Shown here: in pieces, positions 47,746 through 60,000 of the stretch
Position numbering within the stretch: the first letter of the stretch is position 1
How the letters are laid out: each line of letters starts with the position of its first letter
Assembly: GCF_001039355.2 (NCBI RefSeq)
Contig: NW_019775881.1
Coordinates: 116,824 to 180,823, forward strand
DNA: 64,000 nucleotides
Direction: 5' to 3'
Source of the DNA: Lingula anatina
Lineage: Eukaryota > Brachiopoda > Lingulata > Lingulida > Lingulidae
Notes under the pieces: model-generated
Told to the model about the DNA's origin: nothing
Database searches by the model: none
Seen by the model: only the letters and a program-made list of their open reading frames with translations
Program-made: the position numbers and the translations under genes

Positions 47746-48587
47746 TTGTAACTTTATACAGAATGCTTGCAAGGTGCCATTGAAGAAAAATCACCTTACA
47801 AAGACGCGACACCTTTGTTTTCCGACCACCCCTCTTCTCCCTTTTCATTTTTTTCTGTACCCTTGGACTTGCAGCTGATAAAGGTCACTTACTTGTTGAC
47901 CGAAAGGCGCATTTTCTGCAACCAGTCCACCTTCCCCTCTAGAAGTTTGCCTTTAACAAGTTAAAGATGCATACAAAGTCAATTTTTTGTCACAAAAACC
48001 AACCAAATACCAGCATATAGTTTCAAATAGTATAAGTAAGAGAATAACCAAAAGGCATTGTTTAATTTTACCCGAAAGTTATGTTTGAACAGATTTTTCT
48101 GCTAGCATTCTATGCTGTATGCCAATGAGGCAGAAAAATAGGTCACGAAAGTAGGTTAAATTTCCGACCAAAAAGTTAAAGAAAGGAGCAGTCTAAAGCT
48201 CTTTTATGGCTGATCGAGTGATCTATTCAGTTTATCCCTTGGCATGTCGAAGTGGTTTACATGTGTTACTGGATATCCACGCTCTACCTATGCTCAGTTC
48301 GTATGTACCTTTAAGGTGAAATTGCTTTAATAGATCTAGACTGTAAGTTTTACATTGAAAACTGAGACAAAGCATTTGCCAGACTTGGCTTTGGAAATTT
48401 CAGGGTCTAACTCAATCATTTTGCTATTGCAGTACGTGCAATGTTTACTAAACAGTACGTGTCCCTAAATTGCACAGTACACCAAATTGTGTAATATAAA
48501 AGCGAAATTCATTATTACATAATTAGTATCATTGAAACAACTTAACAAATTAGCACGATTTGCTTATTGTCCGATCAGCTGCCTGTG

Positions 48588-48637
48588 GGCTAGTGGCTGT
48601 CCTTGGCTGGCAATATTGCCATGAAGGGCCACTAGCC
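48588..48637. repeat. Palindromic hairpin
   Basis: GGCTAGTGGC pairs exactly with GCCACTAGCC around a second perfect palindrome, TGGCAATATTGCCA (48608-48621). TGTGGG and CCCACA further out could extend the stem. Confidence 0.7.
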
Positions 48638-49366
48638 AACATGGCAACTGACCCACAATTTAGAGTCACTGTTTATTAAATCTCTCCTCTCTGTTAGTTG
48701 AAGTTGTAACCTAAAAAAACTGCAATGAATAGGTTTTATTTCCAAAAATGTTGAAAAGTGAACATTTAAGTATTTATAAGTGAATGATCATATCACAGTA
48801 GAACAGAATTCATGTGTAAGCACTACTATTTACGGTTTCTGATGTGTGCACTGTGCCAACCCATGAAAGCAATGGCCTCAAAAGGTGTAAATTGAGACCA
48901 GTTTGTGCATCCACCATGATGCAGGAGCCTGGGTGAACATATTTGTCATTTTTTTCTGCCCTTTGACAGGTTAGTTGTCTGAATACTTGTTCATATTTTG
49001 TTCCATCCCTTTAAAAGAATGGGTTTGACAAGTGAAATTAGGCAATTTACAAATATATACCAATTTATAAAGTCATAATTATTTGTTAACAAGGTCAGGA
49101 CCTGCATTAAAGAGAGTCTGCAGGTCTCAATTCTGTGCTGGTCTGGAGTAAGTGTTTAATTTCCCTTAGTCAATGTTTACGTGTGATTTTTTACTTAATA
49201 TGTATTACGTTTTCACATAAATCTTGTCAGTCCAGAGGACCTGGGATATAAAAAATTAAGTCAGTCCTCTGGCTTTTTAGGTAGGGGCGACAGTTTCCCC
49301 ATGTCTTCTGTTAATTGAACAAATGACAAGACTAAAAATATTTCCACATGCAGGAAAAATAAATTT

Positions 49367-49372
49367 TTTATT
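49367..49372 (-). promoter_or_regulatory. Poly(A) signal, BTB-ZF gene A
   Basis: AATAAA on the - strand, about 230 bases past the stop. The surrounding TTCAGAATAAAAA and TCTTAGTCTTGTCATT-like sequence is shared with the 3' UTR of gene B near 61861. Confidence 0.65.
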
Positions 49373-49602
49373 CTGAATTAATTATTATAAAATGTTAAAA
49401 AACCATTAATATTCACCACATACTGTAATATCAAACTGGCTGATACAATAAAAGCACTATTCCTCGATTTCAGTTTCCATTCTTCTTTTCCCAATTTTCT
49501 ACAGTCACTGTGCACTTCTTGCAAATCCTAAAATATTTGTTTTAAGTCCCACTGGTAAAGTAGGAGCTGGAACTAGTAGCAATTTCAATACATGCCAAGT
49601 CT

Positions 49603-52600
49603 TTACAGGTCATTGTCACTGAGGTGAATAACTACAGGTTTTTTTCCTTTGTGGATGTTTTTAATGTGCTTTACACAATTTGATTTCAAATTTGTCCTGT
49701 GGTCACAGTAATTGCACTTGTATGGCCTTTTCCCAACTTCTTTGTGCTGGTAACGCACATGCATGATGAAAGGAGTGCTTGTCTTGAAAAGAAATTTATT
49801 TTTAAGGCAAAGCATTTCATTAACTAGTACATTTTACATACTGCTCCACATTTATGTGCATGTGTCTACAGAAAATATATGGAGAAATTATATTTTCTAA
49901 CAACATTTCAAGGTGAATTTTAATACTGTTATGAAATACTCAGTATTTCATATCGTTTTGTGGAAACATTGACTGACAAACTACAAGCTTTCATTAAATG
50001 TTAATCTTAATTCAACAAAAAATCAATGAATTCTTTTTTCCTACCAAATTATGTAAGTTAACTGCACAAGTGTCACTATGGTATCCTAGCTAGAAACACA
50101 AAATTAAAAAAAAAAAAAATACTCACCCTTGTTTTATAACTGCAATATGGGCAATGATAGTCATATGTGTCTCTGTGGACCCTCATATGTGTTTTCAATG
50201 AACCTTGCTTAACAGTTTTACCACAGATGTTACATTCATCTCTTTCTGCCCCTTCTGGAAATGGAAAGCAGGATTTATCACATAGTACTCAATCATGTGT
50301 AGTAGTTAGGAAGCCTACTGATGCACACTAAAATGGGGCATTCAGTAGCTCAGCATCTATATAATGGGAATGATTGGGATGAAGAAAGCCAAGATAAGTG
50401 CTAAATAAGTGCTTACTCCGTGTACTCAACTTGCACCAAGAACTTAATCATACTATTTTGAGTGCATATTGTGTCTTTACAAAAAGTGTCAAGATTCATG
50501 CTAAATCACCTACCATTCTGCCCAAAAATCTGTTGTTAATAAACTGCAAATACTCATCGTTCTAGTCTCACCTATATGAGTAGTCTTATGACGCTTCATC
50601 CCTTCCTTCCTTACAGTCTTGTAGTCACACATATCACAACTGTAAACTTGACCTTTGGTGGGCAGTATACCATGTTTTACATACTGGTGGCCTGGGTAAA
50701 AAAATAAATTATAATAAAATTTATGTGCATCCTAAATGTGGGTTATTGAGTCAAAGAAGGTCATGCGTGATTTCTCCGTCTGTGTATGAATATGAATGAG
50801 GGGCTGTCCAGAATTAGTTAGGTCACAATAGCTAAAGCACACTAACTCCACAGGGACTCCTCCCAAATGCAATCAGATTAAAAGACTAACACACCTCTTC
50901 TTGTTTCAGATTTAATCATATACTAACCAAAAATTTAGAGATAATCCCCTCAGAGTTAGATCGATCCTGCTAATAGGATAGGTTCATGGGAAACAACCAG
51001 TCTAATGGACTTTCAGAAAATGTTTACAACTAGCAAAGAGCTTCAGGACCATGGGAGTTCTAAGTCACATCTTGAAAATACCAATATGTAAAAAATCAAA
51101 ATTTTACCAAACTTACATAACTTAAATAAATAAATAAAAAAAGAATCTTATGAGACTGGTTTTCCAACTGAAGCTGTATTTAAGTACTCTGAATCTCATA
51201 ATAATAATAAAAATAATATTTACTCTTGCCACTAAAAGCTGGATTTTACATGTTATTTATACTGAGAGTCAATGAAAACGCATTTATTTAACAAATAATA
51301 TTTTAAGTTCTTTTGGTACATTAAGAAAATAACAGTTATAGTGTGAAATATGTGAAATATGAAATGGTGGTCAGCACACTCTCTTATGACCAAACAAGTG
51401 CATTTGTACTCATTTATATGGTTGGAATCGATTCTCGGTAAAAAAGTACAAGAAAGTTTTCTGATGCCTTTTCATTGACTGTCAGTATATATTACTGTAA
51501 AATAAAAGCTGCATCTTTAAATAGTTCTATGCCATAAAAGAAATCAATTAACATTGAAATCTTGATTCAATAAATTTCTTTAAAAAAGTTTTTAAGTTTC
51601 TCAATTAAAAAGATTCTTTAAGTTCAAGACATTTAAGGTGGAGATACTGCAGCAGTTATTTTTTCCATTGTATCTTTCAGCTCTGAAAGCTGCCACTTCA
51701 ATCTCATGGAATTAAAATATCCAGCACACATGATATATATTACATAACTGTTCATATAAATAGTAACTGTCATGACAAGGTAACAATATTGAAAACCAAC
51801 CTTCAAGATAACTTTCCCAGTGACAGGTATAGTCACAATGAGTGCACAAAAAAGACTTGGTTTCTCCTCTGCATGTCTTCAGATGAACTTTTAACATGGA
51901 TTTATCATTCAATTTTTTGCCACAATGTGGGCAATTGCATGCATAACGCATTTCATGTTGAATCACTTTATGGCCGGCCAGTGAGCTAAAAATAAAATTC
52001 TGAGTTTTAAATAAAACCACATTTGATAAGACCAAGTTAAGTATATATATCTGGGGTAGCAATAACACTTGCCAATTTAGCAAAATGCTAAAACACAAAA
52101 TACAGTTGATTTGACTTGTTTTAGTCAAATTTAAGCCATTTGAAGAAAAAAGTGATGAAAAAGTAGCACTTTGGCTAAACTAAAAAAAATGCTAGCGCCA
52201 CCCCAGTATATATATATCTTATATATATATATATTAAGCTGCTCAGCAAAAAATAAAATTGATTGAATTACAAAAATATGAACTTTGGTCCAGGTTCCGG
52301 TTTCACAAAAATCTGAAGTCAGGCTCCCTTACAAAGAAGATAATTACCAACATAACATGCACACATGTGCACACCTCTCAGGAACCATTTTTATTTGACA
52401 AAGACAATTATATACCAACTCAATAGTCATTTTTCACGTGCAATAAGAATAACAAAGATAATTAAGTTAATTATTTATCACCCAATAAAATACCTTTTAG
52501 AAGAGTACTTCCTATTGCACAGTGAGCAAGTAAAATTCTTCTCATTTAAATGTTTGGCCTTCAGATGACTCTCAAGATTAGGCAAGTGGTATGTCAGGTA

Positions 52601-54211
52601 GGAGCAGTCATCATGTGTGCAACGTAGAGCTTTTTCTTCATCAATCACACCATGCTTAGAGTACCTGTGTTGTAACTGCTGTTTCTCTGCCCTATACACT
52701 TTATTACATATTCCACAACGAAAGTTTCTGCATTGATCATAATGAAGATAAATGTGCCTTTTGAGATTCTGTTTTACTGTAACGGCATGGCCACATATGC
52801 AGCACTTGAATGGAGGATCAGTACTGTGCTCCTCTTTCAAATGAAGTATTATGTCTTTGCTTGTTGAGCACATCACATGACAACCCTCCTCTGTGCAGAT
52901 GTAGAGGGTTTTTTTATGGGTTGATTGTTGATGCAATCTATATAATTCCTTGATCGTGAACATCTCATAACAATCAGGGCAATGGAAGGTCTCTTGAAAT
53001 ATTCCCAGTCCATGACTATCTGCCTGATGTTCAACAAGTTCTTTTGCATTCTCAAACTGTGTACCACAAAGTTCACACCTATTAAATATTTTTGTTAATT
53101 CAGTTGATATAACATTCCTATCCTCTCCTTCAAATATGGGAACCTTCAACTGAAACGGAATATTTTTAAAGGTCTGTTTGCCATTCAAAGTTTTTTTATC
53201 ACCTTTCTGACCCTTTGAAAACTTCTTTGCTGTTTTCTTGTTGTGCTTCAGTTGAATATGTCTTACAAGTGAAGACCTAGAGATGAAACCCTTATAGCAA
53301 GTGTAGCACACATGGTTTGAGGTGGTTGTGTAAAATGGACTTTTCCCTCTGTTTCTTAACCTCCGGTTAACACTTACTCGCATCGACTTGAGCAAAACCC
53401 CAGAGCATTTTTGGGCTAAAAAGTGAAAACATTTTTCTTTTACATTGGGAAAGGAAGATTTGCAACTTACACAGAAAAAGTTGCTCTTAGAATTACTTCC
53501 AATCCCAGAATCTGTCGGAGTCAATTCAGACATGTTCTGAGTGCCACTGGGCCAACCCACCTCTTCTAAGCACTTGCATATTACCGTGGTTGCAAGCAAT
53601 TTACCATCATCCATGTTTTCTACCATTGCCTCTTTTTCATCGCAGTTTAATGAATTACTGAATGCCATTTGGTTTTGTATGATATGCTGTTTTTTTAAAT
53701 AATCTGAACCATTCACAGGAAATACAGAGTCAGAAGAATTAGAATCATCCATCATATCAGTGCCACATTCAGATCCTATGTCATTGTTTGCTGTGGGCAT
53801 GGCACTCAGAATGTGTTCTGTTCCACCAATCTCTCTCTTACCAAACTGCCCTGTCTCAAATTGATGGACCAAGTCCTGTACCTCCAGTTTTATGGCCGTT
53901 TTCATCAAGTCTCCCAAGCAACTAACTGGCACATGGATCTCTTTACCGTACATATAGTCTAGCACATAGCTAAACATCTTTTCACTTATATCTGAGAGAA
54001 CGACACCACAATCGTTAGTTACCAACAAGCGGAAATAGTCAGCAAAATATTTTGAGTAGGAGACTAGAATAAGTTTATGGGCACTGTACCATTTCTTTCC
54101 CACACGCACCATTGCATCACAATATCTATTGTTACTTCTTAAAACTGAAGCAGTTTGAAAAAAAGAAACCTTTGCTTCACTGCTGGTGCTGATGATAACT
54201 TCACCCATCAT
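49603..54211 (-). CDS. BTB/POZ multi-C2H2 zinc-finger protein, gene A
   Basis: Probable nuclear DNA-binding regulator. Exons in transcript order: 54211-52494, 51985-51801, 50691-50572, 50254-50127, 49782-49603. Phases 2, 1, 1, 0 match at every join, giving 776 residues. The BTB domain is at about 20-118 (NRYCDAMVRVG, AHKLILVSYSKYFADYF, VLDYMYGKEIHVP). A disordered Ser/Asp-rich linker follows. About 15 C2H2-type fingers follow from about residue 245 to the end, including HVCYTCYKGF, NRCELCGTQF, FHCPDCYEMF, FKCCICGHAV, FTCSLCNRKY and YKCNYCDHRT. One, near NCPHCGKK...KTC, is CCHC. The first exon carries the BTB and first fingers, and finger 9 is split by the first coding intron. A CTTTTTCAG acceptor lies 9 bases before the ATG, so the 5' leader is spliced. 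Gene B is its inverted paralogue. I cannot name an orthologue. Confidence 0.92.
50940..51035. mobile_element. Diverged relic of the foldback family
   Basis: Contains AGAGTTAGATCGATCCTG, then CATGGGAAACAACCAGTCTAA, resembling the right end of the element at 24933-25192 (GGGAGTTAGATCGATCC, CATGGGAACCCAGTCTAA). It lies in an intron of BTB-ZF gene A. Confidence 0.55.
52051..52206. mobile_element. Short inverted-repeat element (MITE-like), copy B
   Basis: 156 bases in the first coding intron of gene A. The ends CTGGGGTAGC and GCGCCACCCCAG are inverted repeats, inserted in a TATATAT tract repeated on both sides. Internal motifs ACTTGCCAATTTAGC and TTTGGCTAAAC also occur in copy A at 34331-34504. 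Confidence 0.75.
52925..53386. repeat. 462-base identity tract shared with 57769-58230 (inverted)
   Basis: I compared this stretch base by base with the reverse complement of 57769-58230 and found no difference. It covers about 154 codons, including three fingers. Differences resume at once on both sides. It reads as a gene-conversion tract between the inverted paralogues. Confidence 0.85.
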
Positions 54212-54414
54212 CCAAATTCTGAAAAAGGAAAAAAAATTAGTATTTGAAAATGATTAATATGTAAATTATGCAATTTGATGGTTGAAAAAAGTACAAAAAT
54301 ACTTTACATTTTACTTTTTGAGGGAATTGAGTTTGAAAATAGAATTATAGTTAACACAATGTTATATTGTTATTTTTAGGGAAAATTTTTAATTACAATG
54401 TCACTGTAACCTCC

Positions 54415-54511
54415 CCAGCAGGCAAACGACATTGATTCTACGTTGATTCAACATTGATCCACCAAAATTAACGTTGGTTCAACGGTGAATCAATGTCGTT
54501 TGTCTGCTGGG
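54415..54511. mobile_element. Hairpin MITE (CCCAGCAGRCAAACGACATT ends)
   Basis: 97 bases that fold back almost fully on themselves. The ends are CCCAGCAGGCAAACGACATT and, in reverse complement, CCCAGCAGACAAACGACATT. The interior has repeated TTGATTCAAC/GTTGAATCAA-like words. Such short palindromic elements occur scattered in many marine invertebrate and fish genomes. Confidence 0.75.
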
Positions 54512-55513
54512 TCAGGCTTTGGAGCTTGCCTAAGATACAACTCACTCTCACTAAATGCTTAGCCCTGTAGAGGTATTCGTTTTGTTTTCGAAAGGTTATG
54601 AGCTACGAAGAAATTTTAACGTCACTGCTAAAAACTCGCCCCCTTTTGTCTTATTTGTAAATGTAATATGACAAACAGGCTAATATACGACGTAGTTATG
54701 CACTATGATGTCTTTTCCATGTAAATGCTGAAAACTCGCCCGCTTTTGTCTTGTTTGTAAATGCAATGTGGCTTATCTTGAATTGATTACAGCTAACCGC
54801 AAGAAGAGAAGAGCATTTATGCAACAAGCAATAGTTATATAATCTGCTACTAATTTCATTTGAACATTTCCAATAAAATGGTATATAGATGAAAAATAAA
54901 GATTAGAATTTTACTTTGGAATATTTCAACAGCTATACGCATCTGTTAAATTGATAGGAAAATATATCAACTGTATTTCAAAATGATAAAGCCTGGTTTT
55001 ATACATAGTGGTATCGTTTCCGGTAAAATTATCTGCAGAAGCACGCTTTGTTGCGAGCCAAACGTTTGAGCTTGTATATTTAAAAGCAGTCGTAAGTATA
55101 TTAATCTTTATGAGTGCTTGTTAAGAGATGATTTTTTCTTTTGCTTTAAGTGTTTAGCTTATTTGCTGTATCACTAACAAGTCTTTTCACTATACACTAT
55201 CATCGCCTCTGCCAAGTACCGTGTCGACTAGTGATAGTGTTGCTGTGGTGGTCAGACCATCGTGCAGACAATCTCGACTGTCTAGTGTCACCATGATTTA
55301 GCGTTTAGCCAAAAAATCACGTAAAACTACCCTAGACTGCCACACTAATGAAGCATAACTAAAAAAAGCGATCAAAATCAATTTCATGAAGTCGCCATGT
55401 GTACCCTTCTCCCTCCACACACACACACACTGCCACAGGGACAGTTAAACAAGGTAAGCTTGTGAAACAGAATCACAGAGAATAAACGATAAAAATCCAA
55501 AAAGAAAAGATGC

Positions 55514-55843
55514 TCAAACTTGGTACATATTCTTACCTTCTGTTGTCCTGTAAAATGCCACTTTTGATATTTTAAGACAATTGATAATATCCAAGAATAA
55601 TAAATAATAGTATATATTATATTCAGAGGTAACTTGGTAGTGGGCAGTCATTAGACAATCAGGATGAATCCTAAATATATTGACCGGGTCACTTAGCATG
55701 ACTGCATAAAAGAGGGCGAGTCGCCTTTGAAATCTTTGGAAGAGGAGTTTGACCTCAGAGGGCATATATCCGTATTGGGGCTGGGGCAGGTACCAGTGTA
55801 TTTCCTGAAGAGAATTCCTGATTGATCTATGTAGGTTTCCCAA
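55514..55843 (-). CDS. Hypothetical open frame, 109 codons
   Basis: Open from an ATG at 55843 to a stop at 55514, in the spacer upstream of both BTB-ZF genes. The first two thirds look protein-like (LFQRFQRRLALFYAVMLSDP, IFRIHPDCLMTAHYQV); the end becomes AT-driven. I recognise no family. It may be a relic of a transposon or a chance frame. No splice or polyadenylation context supports it. Confidence 0.2.
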   Translation of the reverse strand: MGNLHRSIRNSLQEIHWYLPQPQYGYMPSEVKLLFQRFQRRLALFYAVMLSDPVNIFRIHPDCLMTAHYQVTSEYNIYYYLLFLDIINCLKISKVAFYRTTEGKNMYQV

Positions 55844-57003
55844 TTTCAGTTGAATATCATACCATGTTTTTGGTCTCTTTAATTTTACACTAAATTTTCT
55901 CTTTTACCTATATTGGAAGAAGATTATTTAAACTTTGTAAATTTTGGAACTCTTTGCCAATGGGGTAGTGCTGCTAAAAAAATGTGGTGGATTGCTTAAA
56001 CTTCTATGATAAATGTGTATGGCTTTGTCACATTATATCAGTCTTCACAGGGCTTGATCACCTCTGTCAGGGATAGTGAGCCATTTACTGTGGAATTTTA
56101 AAAGACCAGGAAAATGCAGAGTGCTGAAAGATGCATTTACATTAAATATTACAATACATGATAATATAAACTGTGATTAAATGGTGCTGGTACAGCAAGA
56201 GGGGTCGAGTGGGCTGGATGGGTGGCCATGTTATCAAGGCTATATGGCTTCTATCCCATGGCTTCTTTTGGGGACCAACATTTGGGGACAAATCTTGTTT
56301 CCATCAACACGACACTGTCTTTTGTCACGTATGCATGACCTACTCCTTTCTCTCTGTTTTCTGTTAGGAATTACAAATATTTTGAATTTTTAAAAAGTAT
56401 TTTAAAAGAAAAGTGTATTACAGTAATTTTTAAAAGTGTTGGCAGTGCAGCTGGCTACACAGCTTACAAGCTTTCATCATTTTGCCTTAGTGCATGTGTG
56501 GCAGACTCTGAAATAAACAGTTCCCTTTAAAAGAACAATGCAGCTCAAAACTTGTAACATGTTACATTTGCCAGCATATAGTTTATGTCAGCTAGCAGTA
56601 ATTAGTATAGTTCACAACTTGATAAAACCAATTGTGTCATGAGTATTTTCTCTTTGAGGACATGTGAACGTAAGGGTTATCAAGGTAAGTTAAGTGATTT
56701 GCAATCTACCTGCTGCAGGATTCCAAATCACAGACAATCATTGGCAGTTGAAGTCAATTTTTCAGATTGATTTAGTGGAGTGTATGCTGCAAAAGTGCCT
56801 CAAGGTTTAATGTTGCAGTAACATAACATTATGATTTTAAAGTTTGCCTTACATTTTCAAACTCAATCTCCCAAAAACTTTAAAGTAAAATATTAAAATG
56901 TACTTTTTTCAACCTTCAAATTGCATCATCAATTTACATGTAAATCATATTCAAATACTTAATTCTTTTTTTTTTTTTTCCTTTTTCAGAATTTGTATTG
57001 TGG

Positions 57004-60000
57004 ATGATGGGTGAAGTTATCATCAGCACCAGCCTTAAAGCAAAGGTTTCCTTTTTTCAAACTGCTTCAGATTTAAGAAGTAACAATAGATATTGTGATG
57101 CAATTGTACATGTGGGGAGGAAAATTTACAATGCCCATAAACTTATCCTAGTCTCCTACTCAAAATATTTTGCTGACTATTTCCGCTTGTCGGTAATTAA
57201 CAATTGTGGTGTCGTTCTCTCAGATATAAGTGAAGAGATGTTTAGCTATGTGCTAGACTATATGTATGGCCAAGAGATCCATGTGCCAGTTAGTTGCTTG
57301 GGAGATTTGTTGAAAACGGCAAAAAAACTGGAGGTACAGGACTTGGTCCATCAATTTGAGAAAGGGCAGTTTGGTAGGAGAGAGATTGGTGGAACAGAAC
57401 GCATTCTGAGTGCCATGCCTCCAGAGGATCCCACAGCAAACAATGACATAGGATCTGAATGTGGCACTGATATCATACAAAACCAAATGGCATTCAGTAA
57501 TTCATTAAACTGCGATGAAAAAGAGCCAATGGTAAAAAACATGGATGATGGTAAATTGTTTGCAGCTACGGTAATATGCAAGCGCTTAGAAGAGGTGGGT
57601 TGGCCCAGTGGCACTCAGAACATGGCTGAATTCAATCCGACAGATTCTGGGATTGGAAGTAATTCTAAGGGCAACTTTTTCTGTGTAAGCTGTAAATCTT
57701 CCTTTCCCAATGTAAAAGAAAAATGTCTTCACTTTTTAGCCCAAAAATGCTATGGGGTTTTGCTCAAATCGATGCGAGTAAGTGTTAACCGGAGGTTAAG
57801 AAACAGAGGGAAAAGTCCATTTTACACAACCACCTCAAACCATGTGTGCTACACTTGCTATAAGGGTTTCATCTCTAGGTCTTCACTTGTAAGACATATT
57901 CAACTGAAGCACAACAAGAAAACAGCAAAGAAGTTTTCAAAGGGTCAGAAAGGTGATAAAAAAACTTTGAATGGCAAACAGACCTTTAAAAATATTCCGT
58001 TTCAGTTGAAGGTTCCCATATTTGAAGGAGAGGATAGGAATGTTATATCAACTGAATTAACAAAAATATTTAATAGGTGTGAACTTTGTGGTACACAGTT
58101 TGAGAATGCAAAAGAACTTGTTGAACATCAGGCAGATAGTCATGGACTGGGAATATTTCAAGAGACCTTCCATTGCCCTGATTGTTATGAGATGTTCACG
58201 ATCAAGGAATTATATAGATTGCATCAACAAACAACCCATGAAAAAAACCTCTACATCTGCACAGAAGAGGGTTGTCATGTGGCATGCTCAACAAGCAGAG
58301 ACATTATACTTCATTTGAAAGAGGAGCACAATACTGATCCTCCATTCAAGTGCTGCATATGTGGCCATGCCGTTACAGTAAAACAGCATCTCAAAAGGCA
58401 CATTTATCTTCATTATGATCAGCGCAAAAAATATTCTTGTGAAATATGTAATAAAGTGTATAGGACAGAGAAAGAGCAGTTACAACACAGGTACTCCAAG
58501 CATGGTGTGATTGATGAAGAAAAAGCTCTACGTTGTACACATGATAACTGCTCCTACCTGACATACCACTTGCCTAATCTTGAGAGTCATCTGAAGGCCA
58601 AACATTTAAATGAGAAGAATTTTACTTGCTCACTGTGCAATAGGAAGTACTCTTCTAGGGGGTAATACATCTTGTTCAGCAGTTGAAATATTTTTATTTT
58701 ACTATCTTTGTAAATTCTATTGCATTTGTATATATAGTATATAGCATGAGTTTGCATAAAATTGACCTGCTTTAGTTTGCCACGTACAAAAGCATGTAAT
58801 TGCTTTTTATGAACAGACAATGATGTGTCTGTACATATAGCCGTCATCTGCCGCTGCCTCTAGCCGTTTTAATTCTGTTCCAGTTCCTCTGGATATTAGA
58901 TATTATTACTTAAAGCTCAATCAATTTTGTCTATATATCAGTGGCAGCCTGATATATATTTATATATATTCAACCCCATATTCTCGGAATAAGTTTTATT
59001 TTGTTTAATATGACTTTAAGCATTGCAAAAAACTTTTCAATTTAAATTTTAGGTCACTGACTGCCCATAAGCTGGTTCAACATGAAATGCGTTATGTATG
59101 CAATTGCCCACATTGTGGCAAAAAGGCAAAAGATAAAACTGCTTTGAAGTCTCATCTGAAGAGATGCAGAGGAGAAACCATGTCATTTTTGTGCACTCAT
59201 TGTGAATATTCTACTGATTCCAGAATCACAATTGAAAGTTGGTTTATTTATATATTTTTACTTTGTATTGAGTTATTTACATCTATTATATTTTACAAAT
59301 TTTAGGATCTATCCAGTCTTTTTATAATATTGTGCTTTTATTTACAAAAGTAATACTGTTAATTGTATTTCCTTAAAAACAATATTTGCCTAATTTATTA
59401 GTCATTTTATTATTTCGGATTTATTAATTGATATGTTTTACATTTTGTGAGTTTTGCATGTACTGTACTATAAAAACAGTGCTTATTTACCATTGCAAGA
59501 AAATTTTATTTGAAATGAATAATGTAAGAATATTTTGTCTCATTAAGTTTTAAAGTCTCAGTTAAGACTGATAAAATTGTTATTTCAAAAAAAAAAAAAA
59601 ATTGAAAAATTAAACTAGACTTACCTTGGTAAAGTAAAAACTGACTTCAATTCTTTGAGAAGAATTGAAAATGGCTCTTCTGCTACCCTCCCACCCAACT
59701 TTGTGTAAAAGCTGTGTGGTAGTGAAATGGAGAGAGAGAGAAAGGCAGCTGTGGGGAATTATTGCCATTAATTCCCATTTGTTTTTATGACAAAATCATT
59801 TAAAATGATTTAAGATGCTTGTATGATTTATTGCAATTTTTTCTCACAGGTCATCAGTATAAAAAACACGGTATACTGCCAGTCAAAGGTAAAATTTACA
59901 GTTGTGATGTGTGCGACTACAAATGTGTGACAAATAGCGGTATGAAACGGCACAAGCGTGCACATATCGGTGAGCAATGATTATTTGACTGCAGCTTTAT

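Larger units (their letters stand above)
46282..49602. other. Spacer between the AQR 5' end and BTB-ZF gene A
   Basis: No coding gene could be supported. The AQR 5' UTR and promoter should lie in about 46300-47100. A GC-richer block at 47160-47960 holds an inverted repeat and CpG-containing sequence and could be a promoter region. A palindrome lies at 48588-48637. The end near 49370 is the 3' UTR of BTB-ZF gene A. Confidence 0.5.
54212..57003. other. Shared head-to-head spacer of the BTB-ZF pair
   Basis: Both genes point outwards from this 2.8 kb spacer, so both sets of 5' leaders and promoters should lie here. Each start codon is preceded within about 12 bases by a CCTTTTTCAG acceptor. A hairpin is at 54415-54511. 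A 45-base direct repeat (AAAACTCGCCC[CG]CTTTTGTCTT) lies near 54632 and 54730. No clear TATA box or CpG island could be assigned. Confidence 0.55.
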
